Assembly (NCBI RefSeq): GCF_000373145.1
Contig: NZ_KB890620.1
Span: 1 to 64,000 of the forward strand
Direction: 5' to 3'
From: Thermus oshimai DSM 12092
GTDB taxonomy: Bacteria > Deinococcota > Deinococci > Deinococcales > Thermaceae
DNA length: 64,000 bases
Shown: piece by piece, positions 1-8,782 of the stretch
How positions within the stretch are numbered: the first letter of the stretch is position 1
Layout of the letters: each line of letters starts with the position of its first letter
Position numbers and translations under genes: made by a program
Notes under the pieces: model-generated
What the model saw: the letters and a program-made list of their open reading frames with translations, nothing else
Told to the model about the DNA's origin: nothing
The model's database searches: none

Positions 1-239
1 TTGGCCCCGGGGTTCCTGTGGCGGAAATCGGCCAGAGCCCCCGGTCCCCCCTCGTTATACCGTTTGACGGTGGCGTGGACCCAGCGAGGGGTGTGGCCGG
101 TGAGCTCGGCGATCTCCCGGGCTCCCAGGCCCCGCTTGGCGTGGTAGACCGCCAGAAACCGCAGGCGGGCCACCGGGTCCTTCTCCTTCTTCACCCTCTC
201 CTTGAGCTCCTGGAAGGTGAGGTGGTCAGCAACCGTCAT
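1..239 (-). CDS. IS630-type transposase, N-terminal part (cut by window edge)
   Basis: The reading frame starts at ATG (239) and runs off the left edge, so about 79 residues are visible. They form a helix-turn-helix DNA-binding head: a region reading GLGAREIAELTGHTPRWV, followed by a stretch around VKRYNEGGPGALADFRHRNP. This is the usual start of IS630-family transposases in Thermus. The DDE catalytic domain lies outside the window. The start is supported by the run of coding sequence straight after ATG; no good ribosome-binding site is seen. Family assignment is by motif recognition and the C-terminal part is needed to confirm it. Confidence 0.65.
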   Translation of the reverse strand, partial: MTVADHLTFQELKERVKKEKDPVARLRFLAVYHAKRGLGAREIAELTGHTPRWVHATVKRYNEGGPGALADFRHRNPGA

Positions 240-266
240 GAAAGAAGGATACTATGGAAAAGGGTA
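1..266 (-). mobile_element. Right end of an IS630-type insertion sequence (partial)
   Basis: The element carries the transposase head above. Its outer end is probably near 264-268, where coding sequence of a small interrupted gene stops matching a plausible protein and a TATA sequence occurs. IS630 elements insert at TA, which fits. The terminal inverted repeat cannot be confirmed because the other end is outside the window, so the boundary is an estimate. Confidence 0.4.
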
Positions 267-299
267 TAAGACGCCGAGGAAAACCAGAAGTTTCCGCAT
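252..299 (-). pseudogene. Start of a small gene interrupted by the insertion sequence
   Basis: An ATG at 299 has a strong ribosome-binding site (AAGGAGG at 310-304) and a promoter just upstream. It encodes MRKLLVFLGVL, a basic-then-hydrophobic start like a signal peptide. The frame then reads YPFP and stops at 252, close to the putative insertion-sequence end. A strong promoter and Shine-Dalgarno in front of a 15-residue frame suggests a secreted or membrane protein whose remainder was separated by the insertion. The original product cannot be identified. Confidence 0.45.
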
Positions 300-322
300 A
301 AAGCCTCCTTTCGTACAGGGGG

Positions 323-350
323 ATTATACACCCCACCCGGCAGCGCCCAA
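323..350 (-). promoter_or_regulatory. Promoter of the interrupted small gene
   Basis: Minus-strand -35-like TTGGGC at 350-345, a 16-base spacer and a perfect -10 TATAAT at 328-323. Transcription would begin near 316, giving a short leader that contains AAGGAGG before the ATG at 299. Unlike most promoters in this window it drives a leadered, not a leaderless, message. Confidence 0.55.
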
Positions 351-427
351 GTATACCCCACCTTGGTGCCAAATCCCTCCACAACGCCTGGGGAAGAACG
401 CTTTTCTTGGGGGCCTCAGCGGGGCGC

Positions 428-2875
428 TTAAGCCCAGCGCACCCAGCCCACCCGGCTGGTAACGGGGTGGCGGAGGGCCAGGCGCAGGCCGTAGGTGTAG
501 CTTCCGGGCCTAGGGGGGCGGAAAAGCCCCCGGTAAACCCCGCCCTCCTCCCCAAGGGGCAGGATCTCCAGCTCCCCCGTGCTCCGCCTCAGGAGGAGCT
601 GGACCTCGAGGAAGGGCCTCAAGACCCCAGGCACCTCCCCCTCCACCCGGGCCCGGACCTCCAGGGGGGTGCCGTTTAGGGTGAGGTCCCCGGGGGCCTC
701 CACCCGGAGGGCCAGGGCGAAGAAGGCGGGCAGGGCCTCCCGGAAGGCCTTTAGGAGGGCCTCGTCCTGGGCCTTTTCCCCTAGGGCCTTGGCCTTCTGG
801 TACAGGCCCCAGTACTCCCCCACCATCCTCTGGGCGCTGAAGCGGGGGCCCACGGTGCGCAGGCTTTCGTGGACCATGGAAAGCCACCCCGAGGAGTACC
901 CCTCCGGCCCCTTGGCGTAGAAGAGGGGCAGGACCTCGGACTCCAGGACGTCGTAGAGGCTTTGGGCGTCGGCCATGTCCTGGGCCTCCTCGCTGGCGTA
1001 CTCCCGCTCGTCCCCGATGGCGAAGCCGTTTTTGCCGTTGTAGGCCTCCGCCCACCACCCGTCCAGGACGCTCAGGTTCAGGGCCCCGTTCAGGGCGGCC
1101 TTCATCCCGCTGGTCCCCGAGGCCTCCAGGGGGCGGCGGGGGGTGTTGAGCCAAACGTCCGAACCGTGGACCAGGACCCGGGCCAGGTACATGTCGTAGT
1201 CCTCCAGGACCACGAAGCGGTCCTCGAGGCCAAGCTCCCGGATCTTGGCGACGAGTTCCCTCAGGTAGGCCTTCCCCGGCTCGTCCTTGGGGTGGGCCTT
1301 GCCCGCAAAGACCACCTGGAAAGGGTAGGGTCCCTGGAGGAGCTTAAGGAGGCGCTCCGGGTCCTTGAAGAGGAGGAGGGCCCGCTTGTAGGTGGCGAAG
1401 CGGCGGGCAAAGCCGATGGTGAGGACCTCGGGGTCCAAGGCCCGCTCCGCGGCCCTTAAGCGGCTTGGGCTTTCCCCGTTGCGCCGCCTTTGCTCGTAGA
1501 GGCGGCGGCGCACCTCCCGGATGAGGTCCCCCTTGAGCTCCTGGTGGATGCGCCAGAAGGCCTCCCCTAGCCCCTCCACCCGCCAGGTGCCGGGGTCCTC
1601 GGGGGCTTTGAGCCATTCCGGGCCGAAGACCTCCCCGTAGTGGCGCCGTAGCCTCGGGTGGAGGAAAGTCCAGGTGTGCACCCCGTTGGTCACGTGGCCG
1701 ATGGGCACCTCTTCCAGGAGGAGGTCCGGCCAGAGATGGTGGAACATCCTGCGGGAAACCTCCCCGTGGAGGGCGGAAACCCCCCCGGCCTGGTGGGCGG
1801 TGGCAAGGGCCAGGTTGGACATGGAGAAGACCGTGCCCCAGGGCTTTTCCTCCCGGGCCAGGGCCAAGACCTCTTCCCGCCCCAGAAGGGGGTAGAGGAA
1901 GCCCAGATAGCGGTCCACCAGGTCCAGGGGAAAGGCGTCGTGCCCCGCGGGCACGGGGGTGTGGATGGTGAAGATGCCCCCGGCGCGCACCCGCTCTAGG
2001 GCCTCGGGGAAGGCCACCCCCTGGGCCACCAGCTCCCTTAGGCGCTCCAGGCCCAGGAAGGCGGAGTGGCCCTCGTTCATGTGGAAGGCCTCCGGGAAAA
2101 GCCCCAGGGCCCTCAAGACCCGGACGCCCCCGAAGCCCAGGACCATCTCCTGCTGGATGCGCATCTCCAGCCCCGGGGCGTAGAGCCTGGCGGTGATGGC
2201 CCGGTCCTCGGGGGCGTTTTCCGGCAGGTTGGTGGTGAGGAGGTAGACCGGCACCGCCCCCACCTGCACCCGGTAGGCCCCCACCCATACGGTGCGCCCC
2301 GGGAACTCCACCCCCACCCTAAGGGGCCGCCCCTCCCGGTCCCAAACGGGCAGGAGGGGAAGCTCCTCGGGGTGGAGGGGCTCGTAGACCTCCAGCTGCT
2401 CCCCCTCGGGGCTTAGGCGCTGGTGGAAGTAGCCCTCGTGGTAGAAGATCCCCACCCCCAAAAGGGGCAGGCCCAGGTCGCTCGCCGCCTTGATGTGGTC
2501 CCCCGCCAACACCCCAAGCCCCCCCGAGTAGATGGGCAGGGAGCTGTGGAAGCCGAACTCCGCGGAGAAGTAGGCGGTGAGGGGGCCTTCCACCTTGGGC
2601 TTGCCCTTCAGGTAGGCCCTCAGGGCCTCCAGGATGGCCTGGAGCCGGGCGGGGAAGCTGGTGGAGAGGAGGGCCTCGAGGCGGTGGGGGTCCACCTCCA
2701 GGAGGAGCTTGACCGGGTTGCCCCGGAAGCGCTTCCAAAGCACAGGGTCAATCTCCTGGAAAAGCTCCGCCGCCTCCGGGTTCCAGCTCCACCAAAGGTT
2801 ATAGGCGAGCTCCTTTAGGCCCTTTAAGGGCTCCGGAAGCTCGGGCATGGCGGTGATGCGGCCCAGCACCCTCAT
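428..2875 (-). CDS. glgP: Alpha-glucan (glycogen/maltodextrin) phosphorylase
   Basis: GT35 phosphorylase that releases glucose-1-phosphate from alpha-1,4-glucans with pyridoxal phosphate. The N-terminus reads LKELAYNLWWSWNPEA and SGGLGVLAGDH, the glucan-site motif MNEGHSAF follows, and the C-terminal half has GFARRFATYKRA and the PLP-lysine region EASGTSGMKAALNG. At 815 residues it is the short, bacterial-archaeal type rather than the longer E. coli form. I chose ATG 2875 (MRVLGRITAMPELP) because a -10 TATAAT ends 7 bases upstream; ATG 2848 is possible. The open frame continues upstream to 3367, but that part is only the shadow of the potassium transporter gene. It starts directly after that gene. 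Confidence 0.93.
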   Translation of the reverse strand: MRVLGRITAMPELPEPLKGLKELAYNLWWSWNPEAAELFQEIDPVLWKRFRGNPVKLLLEVDPHRLEALLSTSFPARLQAILEALRAYLKGKPKVEGPLTAYFSAEFGFHSSLPIYSGGLGVLAGDHIKAASDLGLPLLGVGIFYHEGYFHQRLSPEGEQLEVYEPLHPEELPLLPVWDREGRPLRVGVEFPGRTVWVGAYRVQVGAVPVYLLTTNLPENAPEDRAITARLYAPGLEMRIQQEMVLGFGGVRVLRALGLFPEAFHMNEGHSAFLGLERLRELVAQGVAFPEALERVRAGGIFTIHTPVPAGHDAFPLDLVDRYLGFLYPLLGREEVLALAREEKPWGTVFSMSNLALATAHQAGGVSALHGEVSRRMFHHLWPDLLLEEVPIGHVTNGVHTWTFLHPRLRRHYGEVFGPEWLKAPEDPGTWRVEGLGEAFWRIHQELKGDLIREVRRRLYEQRRRNGESPSRLRAAERALDPEVLTIGFARRFATYKRALLLFKDPERLLKLLQGPYPFQVVFAGKAHPKDEPGKAYLRELVAKIRELGLEDRFVVLEDYDMYLARVLVHGSDVWLNTPRRPLEASGTSGMKAALNGALNLSVLDGWWAEAYNGKNGFAIGDEREYASEEAQDMADAQSLYDVLESEVLPLFYAKGPEGYSSGWLSMVHESLRTVGPRFSAQRMVGEYWGLYQKAKALGEKAQDEALLKAFREALPAFFALALRVEAPGDLTLNGTPLEVRARVEGEVPGVLRPFLEVQLLLRRSTGELEILPLGEEGGVYRGLFRPPRPGSYTYGLRLALRHPVTSRVGWVRWA

Positions 2876-2882
2876 GCCCCGG

Positions 2883-2888
2883 ATTATA
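2883..2888 (-). promoter_or_regulatory. Leaderless -10 box of glgP
   Basis: Minus-strand TATAAT at 2888-2883 lies 7 bases before ATG 2875. It overlaps the TAA stop of the upstream transporter gene (GTA TAA T). No clear -35 is seen at 16-18 bases. The spacing is that of leaderless Thermus messages, so glgP probably has its own promoter although it follows trkH closely. Confidence 0.6.
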
Positions 2889-4362
2889 CCTTTACCCTCC
2901 GCCAAAGCTCCGGGGTGAAGAGGAGGAAGGCTGGGAGAAGCTCGATCCGCCCCGCCCACATCTCCAGGATGAGGATGACCTTGGAAAGGGGGCTTAGCTC
3001 CGCATACGAGCCCATGGGGCCCACGGGGCCAAGCCCAGGGCCGATGTTGCCGATGGCCTGGGCGCTGGCGGTGAAGGCCACCACGAAATCCCCCTCCAAA
3101 AGGGCCAGGAAGAGGGTGCTGGTGGCAAAGAGGAGGGTATAGAGGAAGACGAAGACGGAAACCTGGCGGAGCACCTCCTCCCCCAGGCTCCGCCCCCCAA
3201 GCCTGAGGGGCAGCACGGCCTGGGGGTGGAGGGTACGGGTGATCTCCCGGCGCAGGAAGCCGAAGAGGACCAGCCAGCGCACCACCTTGACCCCCCCGGC
3301 CCCCGAGCCCGCGCTCCCCCCCACGAACATGAGGAGGACCAGGATGGCCTGGGCCGGCACCACCCACTGGGCGAAGTCCACGCTGGCGAAGCCGGTGGTG
3401 GTCACGATGGACACCACCTGGAAGAAGGCGTGGCGAAGGCTTGGCTCCAGGCCATAAAGGTGATGGGTGTAGAGGTACAGAGCGAGGAAAAGGGCGCTTA
3501 CGAGGACGAGAACGGCGTAGGCCCTAAACTCCGCGTCCTTCAGGATGGGCCGCACCTCCCGGCCAAAGAGGAGGCGGTACTGGAGGAGGAAGTTCACCCC
3601 CGCCAGGAACATGAAGAGGGTCCCCAGCCACTGGGCCAGGGGGGTGTACTGGGCGAAGCTCTGGGGGTTGGGGCTAAAGCCCCCCGCGGGGAGGGTGGTG
3701 AGGGCGTTGGCCAGGGCCTCAAACCAGGGCATGCCCGCAAACCCGTAGGCCAGGAAGGCCAGCAGGGTAAGGAGGACGTAGACCCGGAGCACCGCCTGGG
3801 CGGTGTGGCGGAGCCTGGGGGTGAGGCGGTCCTTCTCCACCCCGGTGCTCTCCGCAAAGAAGGCTTGGCGGCCCGCCACCCGGAGCTGGGGCAGCACGGC
3901 CACGAAGAGCACCACGATCCCGATCCCCCCCATCCACTGGGCCAGGGCGCGGTAGAGGAAGAGGCTTTTCCCCCAGGTGGAAAACTCCTCGGTGAGGACC
4001 GTGGCCCCGGTGGTGGTGAAGCCCGAGACCGCCTCAAAGAGGGCATCCAGATAGGAAAGCCCCCCGGAAAGGGCGAAGGGCAGGGCCCCGAGAAGGGGCA
4101 CGAAGAGCCAGAGAAGGCCCACGGAAAGGAGGACCTCCGCCCGGTTGGGCTGGGCCTGGGGGTGGCCGAAAAGGGCGAAGCCCCGGCCCAGGAGGAAGCC
4201 CAAGAGGGCGGCCCAAAAAAAGCCCGAGGCCTCCTCCTGAAGGGCCAAGGCCAGGAAGCCGAAGAGGAGGAAGAGGAGGCCGAAGCCCTGGGCGGTCACC
4301 CCCAGGAGGTACAGGGCGGCCCGAAACCCTCCCCTAGGCGACGAGACGGGCCACGACTTCAT
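2884..4362 (-). CDS. trkH: Potassium uptake channel subunit, TrkH/KtrB family
   Basis: Integral membrane subunit of a Trk/Ktr potassium transporter, 492 residues. The four pore-loop repeats can be picked out: EAVSGFTTTGATVL, LTTLPAGGFSPN, VSIVTTTGFASVDFA and AQAIGNIGPGLGPVGP, each around the conserved selectivity glycine and separated by paired membrane helices. The start at 4362 has GGGAGGTG 6 bases upstream and lies inside the end of trkA (29-base overlap), so the two are translationally coupled. TrkA gates this subunit. Whether it is closer to KtrB or TrkH cannot be settled by eye. Confidence 0.9.
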   Translation of the reverse strand: MKSWPVSSPRGGFRAALYLLGVTAQGFGLLFLLFGFLALALQEEASGFFWAALLGFLLGRGFALFGHPQAQPNRAEVLLSVGLLWLFVPLLGALPFALSGGLSYLDALFEAVSGFTTTGATVLTEEFSTWGKSLFLYRALAQWMGGIGIVVLFVAVLPQLRVAGRQAFFAESTGVEKDRLTPRLRHTAQAVLRVYVLLTLLAFLAYGFAGMPWFEALANALTTLPAGGFSPNPQSFAQYTPLAQWLGTLFMFLAGVNFLLQYRLLFGREVRPILKDAEFRAYAVLVLVSALFLALYLYTHHLYGLEPSLRHAFFQVVSIVTTTGFASVDFAQWVVPAQAILVLLMFVGGSAGSGAGGVKVVRWLVLFGFLRREITRTLHPQAVLPLRLGGRSLGEEVLRQVSVFVFLYTLLFATSTLFLALLEGDFVVAFTASAQAIGNIGPGLGPVGPMGSYAELSPLSKVILILEMWAGRIELLPAFLLFTPELWRRVKV

Positions 4363-5671
4363 CCGCCACCTCCCGGGCGGCCACCAGGTAGACCCGGTCC
4401 CCGGGGAGGGCCTCGAGGTCCGGCCGGTAGAGCATCACCCGGTGGTCCCGCTCCAGGCCCACGGGCATGGCGTTGGGGCGGGCCAGGGCCTCGAGGGCCT
4501 TTGGGGCAAAGTCCTCGGGGAGCTCCACCTCCAACAGCTCAATGCTCTCCTCCATGGTGGACACGTGCTCCACCTCCTCCGGCCCCATCCAGTCCAGCAC
4601 CGCCCGCACCGCCGCCTGGCGGGGGGTGAGGGGGAGGTCTATGCCCACCTGCTCAAAGAGCCAGCGGGTCTCCGAGCGGGAAACCCGGGTGATGACCTTC
4701 CGCACCCCAAGCTGCTTGGCAAGGAGCGAGGCCAGGAGGTTCTTCTCGTCGTTGTCCGTGACCGCCACCACCGCGTCCGCCTCGGCCATCTGCTCCGCCT
4801 GGAGAAGCTCCAGGTCCGTCCCGTCCCCCTGGATGACCAGGGCCCCCGGAAGCTCCTCCGCCAGCCACTCGCACCGCTCCCGGCTGGGCTCTATCACCAC
4901 CGTCTCCACCCGGCGGCTCGTGAGCTCCCGGGCCACCATGTAGCCCACGTTCCCCCCGCCGATGACCATCACCCGGCGCACCCCCCGGCCGGTGGAGAAG
5001 TAGGCCTCCAGCTCGGGAAAGGCCGCGGGGGTGGCCACGAAGAGGATCTTGTCCCCAGGCTCCAGGATGAGCTCGGAATAGGCGGGGTGGACCGGGCTTA
5101 AGAAGGCCTGCCCCCGCACCACCCCCGCCACCAAAACCCCCTCCGGCCACTCCAGACCGGAGAGGAGGCGGTGGGCGTAAGGCCCCCCGGGCTTCACCCG
5201 GTACTCCACAAAGCGAAGCCGCCCCCCCGCCAAAAGCTCCACGTCCACCGCCTCGGGCACCAGGATGACCTCCACGATCTCCCGGGCCAGGGCCCTTTGG
5301 GGCCAGAGGACCTTGTCTATGCGGGTGCCCAGGATCTCCGCGGTCCTGGGGTCGGCCAGGACGTCCACGTACCCCCCCTTGCCCACGAAGCACAAGGCGG
5401 CCTTGGCCCCAAGCCCCTTGGCCAGAAGGGAGGCCAGGAGGTTCACCTCGTCGGAGTCCGTGGAGGCGATGAAGAGGTCGGCCCGCTCCACCCCCGCCTC
5501 CCTTAGGGTGTCGGGGTCCGTGGCCCCGCCCACCACCACCTTCACGTCCAGGTGGGCCAGGCGGTCCCGGGCCTGGGGGTTGCGGTCGATGACCACCACC
5601 TCGTGGGCCTTCTCCAGGGTGCGGGCCAGCTCCCCCCCCACCTCCCCACCCCCCGCGATGACGATGTACAT
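4334..5671 (-). CDS. trkA: Trk potassium system regulatory subunit TrkA
   Basis: Cytoplasmic gating subunit with two tandem RCK modules, each a Rossmann NAD-binding fold plus a TrkA-C domain; 445 residues, usual for TrkA. The first nucleotide motif is AGGGEVGGELARTLE near residue 6, the second IGGGNVGYMVARELT near residue 235. Each is followed by the acidic ribose-binding position (VIDRN, VIEPS) and a STDSDEVNLLASLLAK or TDNDEKNLLASLLAK motif. It lies 12 bases after rimO and overlaps trkH. TAGGAT 9 bases before the ATG could be a weak leaderless -10. Confidence 0.93.
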   Translation of the reverse strand: MYIVIAGGGEVGGELARTLEKAHEVVVIDRNPQARDRLAHLDVKVVVGGATDPDTLREAGVERADLFIASTDSDEVNLLASLLAKGLGAKAALCFVGKGGYVDVLADPRTAEILGTRIDKVLWPQRALAREIVEVILVPEAVDVELLAGGRLRFVEYRVKPGGPYAHRLLSGLEWPEGVLVAGVVRGQAFLSPVHPAYSELILEPGDKILFVATPAAFPELEAYFSTGRGVRRVMVIGGGNVGYMVARELTSRRVETVVIEPSRERCEWLAEELPGALVIQGDGTDLELLQAEQMAEADAVVAVTDNDEKNLLASLLAKQLGVRKVITRVSRSETRWLFEQVGIDLPLTPRQAAVRAVLDWMGPEEVEHVSTMEESIELLEVELPEDFAPKALEALARPNAMPVGLERDHRVMLYRPDLEALPGDRVYLVAAREVADEVVARLVA

Positions 5672-5683
5672 ACCGCCCCTATC

Positions 5684-6988
5684 CTAAACCTGGACCCCGT
5701 GGAGGTCGTGGACCTCCGCCCGGGTGATACGCACGGGGATCCTCTCCCCCACCCGCACGGTGCCGTCCGTCTCCACGTAGACCACCCCGTCTATGCCGGG
5801 GGCATCCCGGTAGGTGCGGCCCACGGCCAGGCCGGGCTCGGGGAGCTCGTCCACCAGGACCTCCAGAACGCTCCCCACCAGGGCCCGGTTCTTCTCCAGG
5901 CTGATCCTCTCTTGGAGCGCCATGAGCCGGGCGCGGCGCTCCTCCTTCACCTCCTCGGGCACGGGGCCGGGAAGGGCGTTGGCCTCCGCCCCTTCCACCT
6001 CGGAGTAGGTGAAGACCCCCACCCGGTCCAGCCGGGCCTCCTTGAGGAAGTCCAGGAGGATCTGGAAGTCCTCCTCCGTCTCCCCGGGAAAGCCCACGAT
6101 GAAGCTGGAGCGCACCGCCAGGTGGGGCACCACCCGGCGCCACTCCTCCAGGGTCTTGAGGTGGCTTTCCGCCCCCCCGGGGCGGCGCATGAGACGGAGG
6201 ATCCGGGGCGAGGCGTGCTGGAGGGGCACGTCCAGGTAGGGCAGGACCTTGCCCTCGGCCATGAGGGGGAGGATCTCCCGCACGTGGGGGTAGGGGTAGA
6301 CGTAGTGGAGCCTTATCCAGGCCCCAAGCTCCCCCATGGCGGAAAGGAGGTCGGTGAGGTGGGCCCTTACCAGCCGGTCTCCCCAGAAGCTTGGCCGGTG
6401 GCCCAGGTCCGCGCCGTAGGCGGAGAGGTCCTGGGCGATGAGGAGGAGCTCCTTGGTGCCCGTGGCCACCAGGCGGGCGGCCTCGGAGAGGACCTCCGCC
6501 GCGTCGCGGGAGCGGAGCCCCCCCCGGAGCTTAGGGATGATGCAGAAGCTGCAGCGGTGGTTGCACCCCTCGCTGATCTTCACGTAGGCGTAGTGGCGGG
6601 GGGTGAGCTTCACCTGGGGGGGGATGAGGTCCAACAAGGGGTCGCGCTTGGGGGGCAGGACCCGCTGCACCGCCTCCAGGACCCTCTCCACCTCCCCCGG
6701 GCCCGTGACCTCTAAAACCTCCGGGTGCTTGGCCCGGATGACCTCGGGGCGGGCCCCCAGGCAGCCCGTGACCACCACCTTGCCGTTTTCCTTCAGGGCC
6801 TCCCCGATGGCCTCGAGGCTCTCCTCAATGGCCGGGGTGATGAAGCCGCAGGTGTTCACCACCACGAGCTCCGCCTCCTCGTAGGTGGGGCTCGTCTCGT
6901 AGCCTAAGGCCTTGAGGCGGGAAAGGATCTGTTCGGAGTCCACCAGGGCCTTGGGGCAGCCCAGGCTCACGAAGCCGATTTTCGCCAT
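5684..6988 (-). CDS. rimO: Ribosomal protein S12 methylthiotransferase RimO
   Basis: Radical-SAM enzyme that adds a methylthio group to an aspartate of ribosomal protein S12. In order: the UPF0004 domain with three iron-sulfur cysteines ([27 protein letters not shown]), the radical-SAM motif CNHRCSFC (CX3CX2C) and a C-terminal TRAM-like segment around [11 protein letters not shown]. The start [13 protein letters not shown] at 6988 is preferred over upstream ATGs at 7018 and 7048: GGGAG lies 6 bases upstream and the N-terminus matches the family. The length, 434 residues, is normal. RimO is separated from the similar MiaB by the SLGCPK start and the lack of a longer N-terminus. Confidence 0.92.
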   Translation of the reverse strand: MAKIGFVSLGCPKALVDSEQILSRLKALGYETSPTYEEAELVVVNTCGFITPAIEESLEAIGEALKENGKVVVTGCLGARPEVIRAKHPEVLEVTGPGEVERVLEAVQRVLPPKRDPLLDLIPPQVKLTPRHYAYVKISEGCNHRCSFCIIPKLRGGLRSRDAAEVLSEAARLVATGTKELLLIAQDLSAYGADLGHRPSFWGDRLVRAHLTDLLSAMGELGAWIRLHYVYPYPHVREILPLMAEGKVLPYLDVPLQHASPRILRLMRRPGGAESHLKTLEEWRRVVPHLAVRSSFIVGFPGETEEDFQILLDFLKEARLDRVGVFTYSEVEGAEANALPGPVPEEVKEERRARLMALQERISLEKNRALVGSVLEVLVDELPEPGLAVGRTYRDAPGIDGVVYVETDGTVRVGERIPVRITRAEVHDLHGVQV

Positions 6989-7020
6989 AGATCTCCCACG
7001 GGCCGAAGCCCTAACCATGG

Positions 7021-7048
7021 AGTATACCCTACCGCGAGGGGGCCTCAA
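7021..7048 (-). promoter_or_regulatory. Promoter upstream of rimO
   Basis: Minus-strand TTGAGG at 7048-7043, a 16-base spacer and TATACT at 7026-7021. The expected transcript start is near 7014, giving a leader of about 25 bases that contains the GGGAG site before ATG 6988. The -35 lies inside the 3' end of the upstream RodZ-like gene. Confidence 0.5.
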
Positions 7049-7898
7049 AGCGGCGGGTTACGGGCCTGCCCGCCTCCCCCATGGGCCCAAGGTCCCTTCC
7101 CCCAAGGAAGACCCGCACCGCGGCCGGGTTCCCGGCCCGCACCTCCACCGGCAGGGGGAAGGAAAGCTCCGCCCCCACCTCGGGGATGCCCTCGTAGAGC
7201 CGCCTCTCCCCTTGGGTCACGCGAAGCCAGCTCCGCCCCTCCAGCCGGAGGACCAAGCCCCCCTCCCCTGGGGGAGGGGAGGCCGCCTCTTCCCCCTCGG
7301 CCCTCGGGGCGGGCAGGGGCTTAAGGGTGAAGCGGAGGGCGAGGTCCCGCTCCAGAGCCAGGGTCTCCTCCAGGGGCTCGTACCCGGGAAGCTCCAGGCG
7401 CAGGACCCGCCTCCCCCCTTCCAGGGGCGGGGTGGCGAGGGGGGTCTGGCCCAGGTAAAACCCGTCCAGGTAAGCCCGGGCCCCGGGGGGCTCCGTTTCC
7501 AGGCGCAGGACGTGGCGCCTGGGGGTGGGGGGTGGGGCCTCGGGCACCTCCACCACCGGGGCCGGCTTGGGGCGGAGGAGGAAAGCGCCCCCCAGGGCGA
7601 GAAGCCCGAGGAGGAGGAAGGGCCAAAGGGGGAAGCCTCGCCTGGGGGAAGGGGCCGGGGGAGGTTCTTGGGGCTTTGCCGGGTAGAGGGCCAGGAGGGG
7701 CTCGGGGTCCAGGCCCAAAAAGAGGGCGTAGCGGCGGAGGTAGCCCTTGGCCAGGGGGGGCTCGGGGAGCTCCTCGAAGCGGCAGGCCTCGAGGGCCTCC
7801 AGAACCTTGACCTTAAGGGAGAGGGCTTGGGCCGCCTCCTTCAGGGAAAGCCCCTTGGCCTCCCGCGCCTCCTTAAGCCTCACCCCTAGCTCGCACAC
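7029..7898 (-). CDS. RodZ-like membrane protein with N-terminal HTH and a PEGA domain
   Basis: Residues 1-70 are a RodZ-type helix-turn-helix ([20 protein letters not shown]). A proline-rich linker and one membrane helix ([20 protein letters not shown], near 90-110) follow. Residues of about 128-195 form a PEGA module ([27 protein letters not shown]), and the end resembles the RodZ C-terminal DUF4115 fold ([15 protein letters not shown]). RodZ links MreB filaments to the membrane; a PEGA surface domain between helix and tail is not the E. coli layout. Start is GTG 7898, 6 bases behind TAGAAT. The role in cell shape is inferred from the architecture. Confidence 0.72.
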   Translation of the reverse strand: MCELGVRLKEAREAKGLSLKEAAQALSLKVKVLEALEACRFEELPEPPLAKGYLRRYALFLGLDPEPLLALYPAKPQEPPPAPSPRRGFPLWPFLLLGLLALGGAFLLRPKPAPVVEVPEAPPPTPRRHVLRLETEPPGARAYLDGFYLGQTPLATPPLEGGRRVLRLELPGYEPLEETLALERDLALRFTLKPLPAPRAEGEEAASPPPGEGGLVLRLEGRSWLRVTQGERRLYEGIPEVGAELSFPLPVEVRAGNPAAVRVFLGGRDLGPMGEAGRPVTRRFEAPSR

Positions 7899-7902
7899 AC
7901 GC

Positions 7903-8748
7903 CTATTCTAGCCCCGAAAGGGCCAGGCTCACCCGGGCGGCCAGGCGGGCGTTCTCCAAGAGAAGCCTCCGGTTCACCCGATCCGTCTCGCCCCCCGAAA
8001 GCTCGGAAAGCCGCCTTAGGAGGTAGGGGGTGAGGGCCTTGCCCCTAATCCCTTCCCGGGCCGCCATGCGGTTCGCCTCCTCCACCCACCCCGCCACCTC
8101 CCCGTACGGGAGCCCTTGGGAGACGGGGTTCAGGAGGAGGACCGCCCCCAGGCCCAGGGCCCGGGCCTTTTGGAGGAGGAGGGCCGCCTCCAGGGGGGTT
8201 TCCACCCGGGCCGGGAGGGGGTAGGGGGAGTCGGGGCTGTAGAAGGCGGGGAGGCGGTCCGTGCGGTAGCCCACCACGCTGACCCCCAGGGTCTCCAGGC
8301 GCTCCAGGGTGGCCTCGAGGTCCAGGATGGCCTTGGGCCCCGAGGCCACCACCAGGATGGGGGTGCGGGCGAGGGCCACGAGGTCGGCGCTCTCGTCAAA
8401 GGGCTCGGGGTGCACCCCCCCGATCCCCCCGGTGGCGAAGACGGGGATCCCGTGGCGGTGGGCCAGGTGGACCGTGGCCGCCACCGTGGTCCCGGCGCTC
8501 TTGCCCTGGAGGGCCAAGGCCGCCAGGTTCCACAGGCTCGCCTTCTCCGCCCCGCCTTGGGCCAGGCGGGCCATCTCCTCTTCCTCGAGGCCCACCCGCA
8601 CCGCCCCCTCCACCAGGGCGATGGTCCGGGGGATGGCCCCTTCCGCCCGCACCGCCTCTTCCAGGGCCAGGGCGGTTTCCAGGTTCAGGGGGTAGGGCAG
8701 GCCGTGGGTGAGGAGGGCCGACTCCAGGGCCACCAGGGCTTCAGGCAT
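7903..8748 (-). CDS. psuG: Pseudouridine-5'-phosphate glycosidase
   Basis: PsuG/IndA-family enzyme that reversibly splits pseudouridine 5'-phosphate into uracil and ribose 5-phosphate, part of modified-nucleoside salvage. Recognisable motifs: ESALLTHGLPYP at the N-terminus, GTTVAATVHLAHRHGI, VFATGGIGGVHP, VVASGPKAILDLEATLE, GYRTDRLPAFY and LNPVSQGLP. The length of 281 residues is slightly short for the family (about 300). No pseudouridine kinase (psuK) is adjacent; the next gene downstream is the RodZ-like protein. The ATG start lies 6 bases behind a TATACT box. Confidence 0.9.
   Translation of the reverse strand: MPEALVALESALLTHGLPYPLNLETALALEEAVRAEGAIPRTIALVEGAVRVGLEEEEMARLAQGGAEKASLWNLAALALQGKSAGTTVAATVHLAHRHGIPVFATGGIGGVHPEPFDESADLVALARTPILVVASGPKAILDLEATLERLETLGVSVVGYRTDRLPAFYSPDSPYPLPARVETPLEAALLLQKARALGLGAVLLLNPVSQGLPYGEVAGWVEEANRMAAREGIRGKALTPYLLRRLSELSGGETDRVNRRLLLENARLAARVSLALSGLE
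7905..7910 (-). promoter_or_regulatory. Leaderless -10 box of the RodZ-like gene
   Basis: TAGAAT at 7910-7905 is followed by AGGCGT and GTG 7898. It overlaps the end of psuG, whose TAG stop is at 7905-7903. This is the typical leaderless Thermus arrangement. Confidence 0.55.
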
Positions 8749-8754
8749 GGGGCC

Positions 8755-8782
8755 AGTATACCTAGACCTCGGGCCAGACCAA
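8755..8782 (-). promoter_or_regulatory. Leaderless promoter of psuG
   Basis: TTGGTC at 8782-8777, a 16-base spacer and TATACT at 8760-8755, followed by GGCCCC and ATG 8748. The same TATACTGGCCCCATG string recurs at the cytochrome c gene (55431-55417). Confidence 0.6.

Noticed and set aside
2876-3367. Long upstream extension of the glgP reading frame
   Set aside because: It is antisense-free but fully inside trkH in another frame, has low-complexity Gly/Pro/Arg composition, and the leaderless -10 fixes the start at 2875.
3226-4629. 467-residue plus-strand open frame
   Set aside because: Shadow of trkH/trkA on the opposite strand; rich in Gly, Glu, Pro and His without any motif, as expected from GC-rich antisense.
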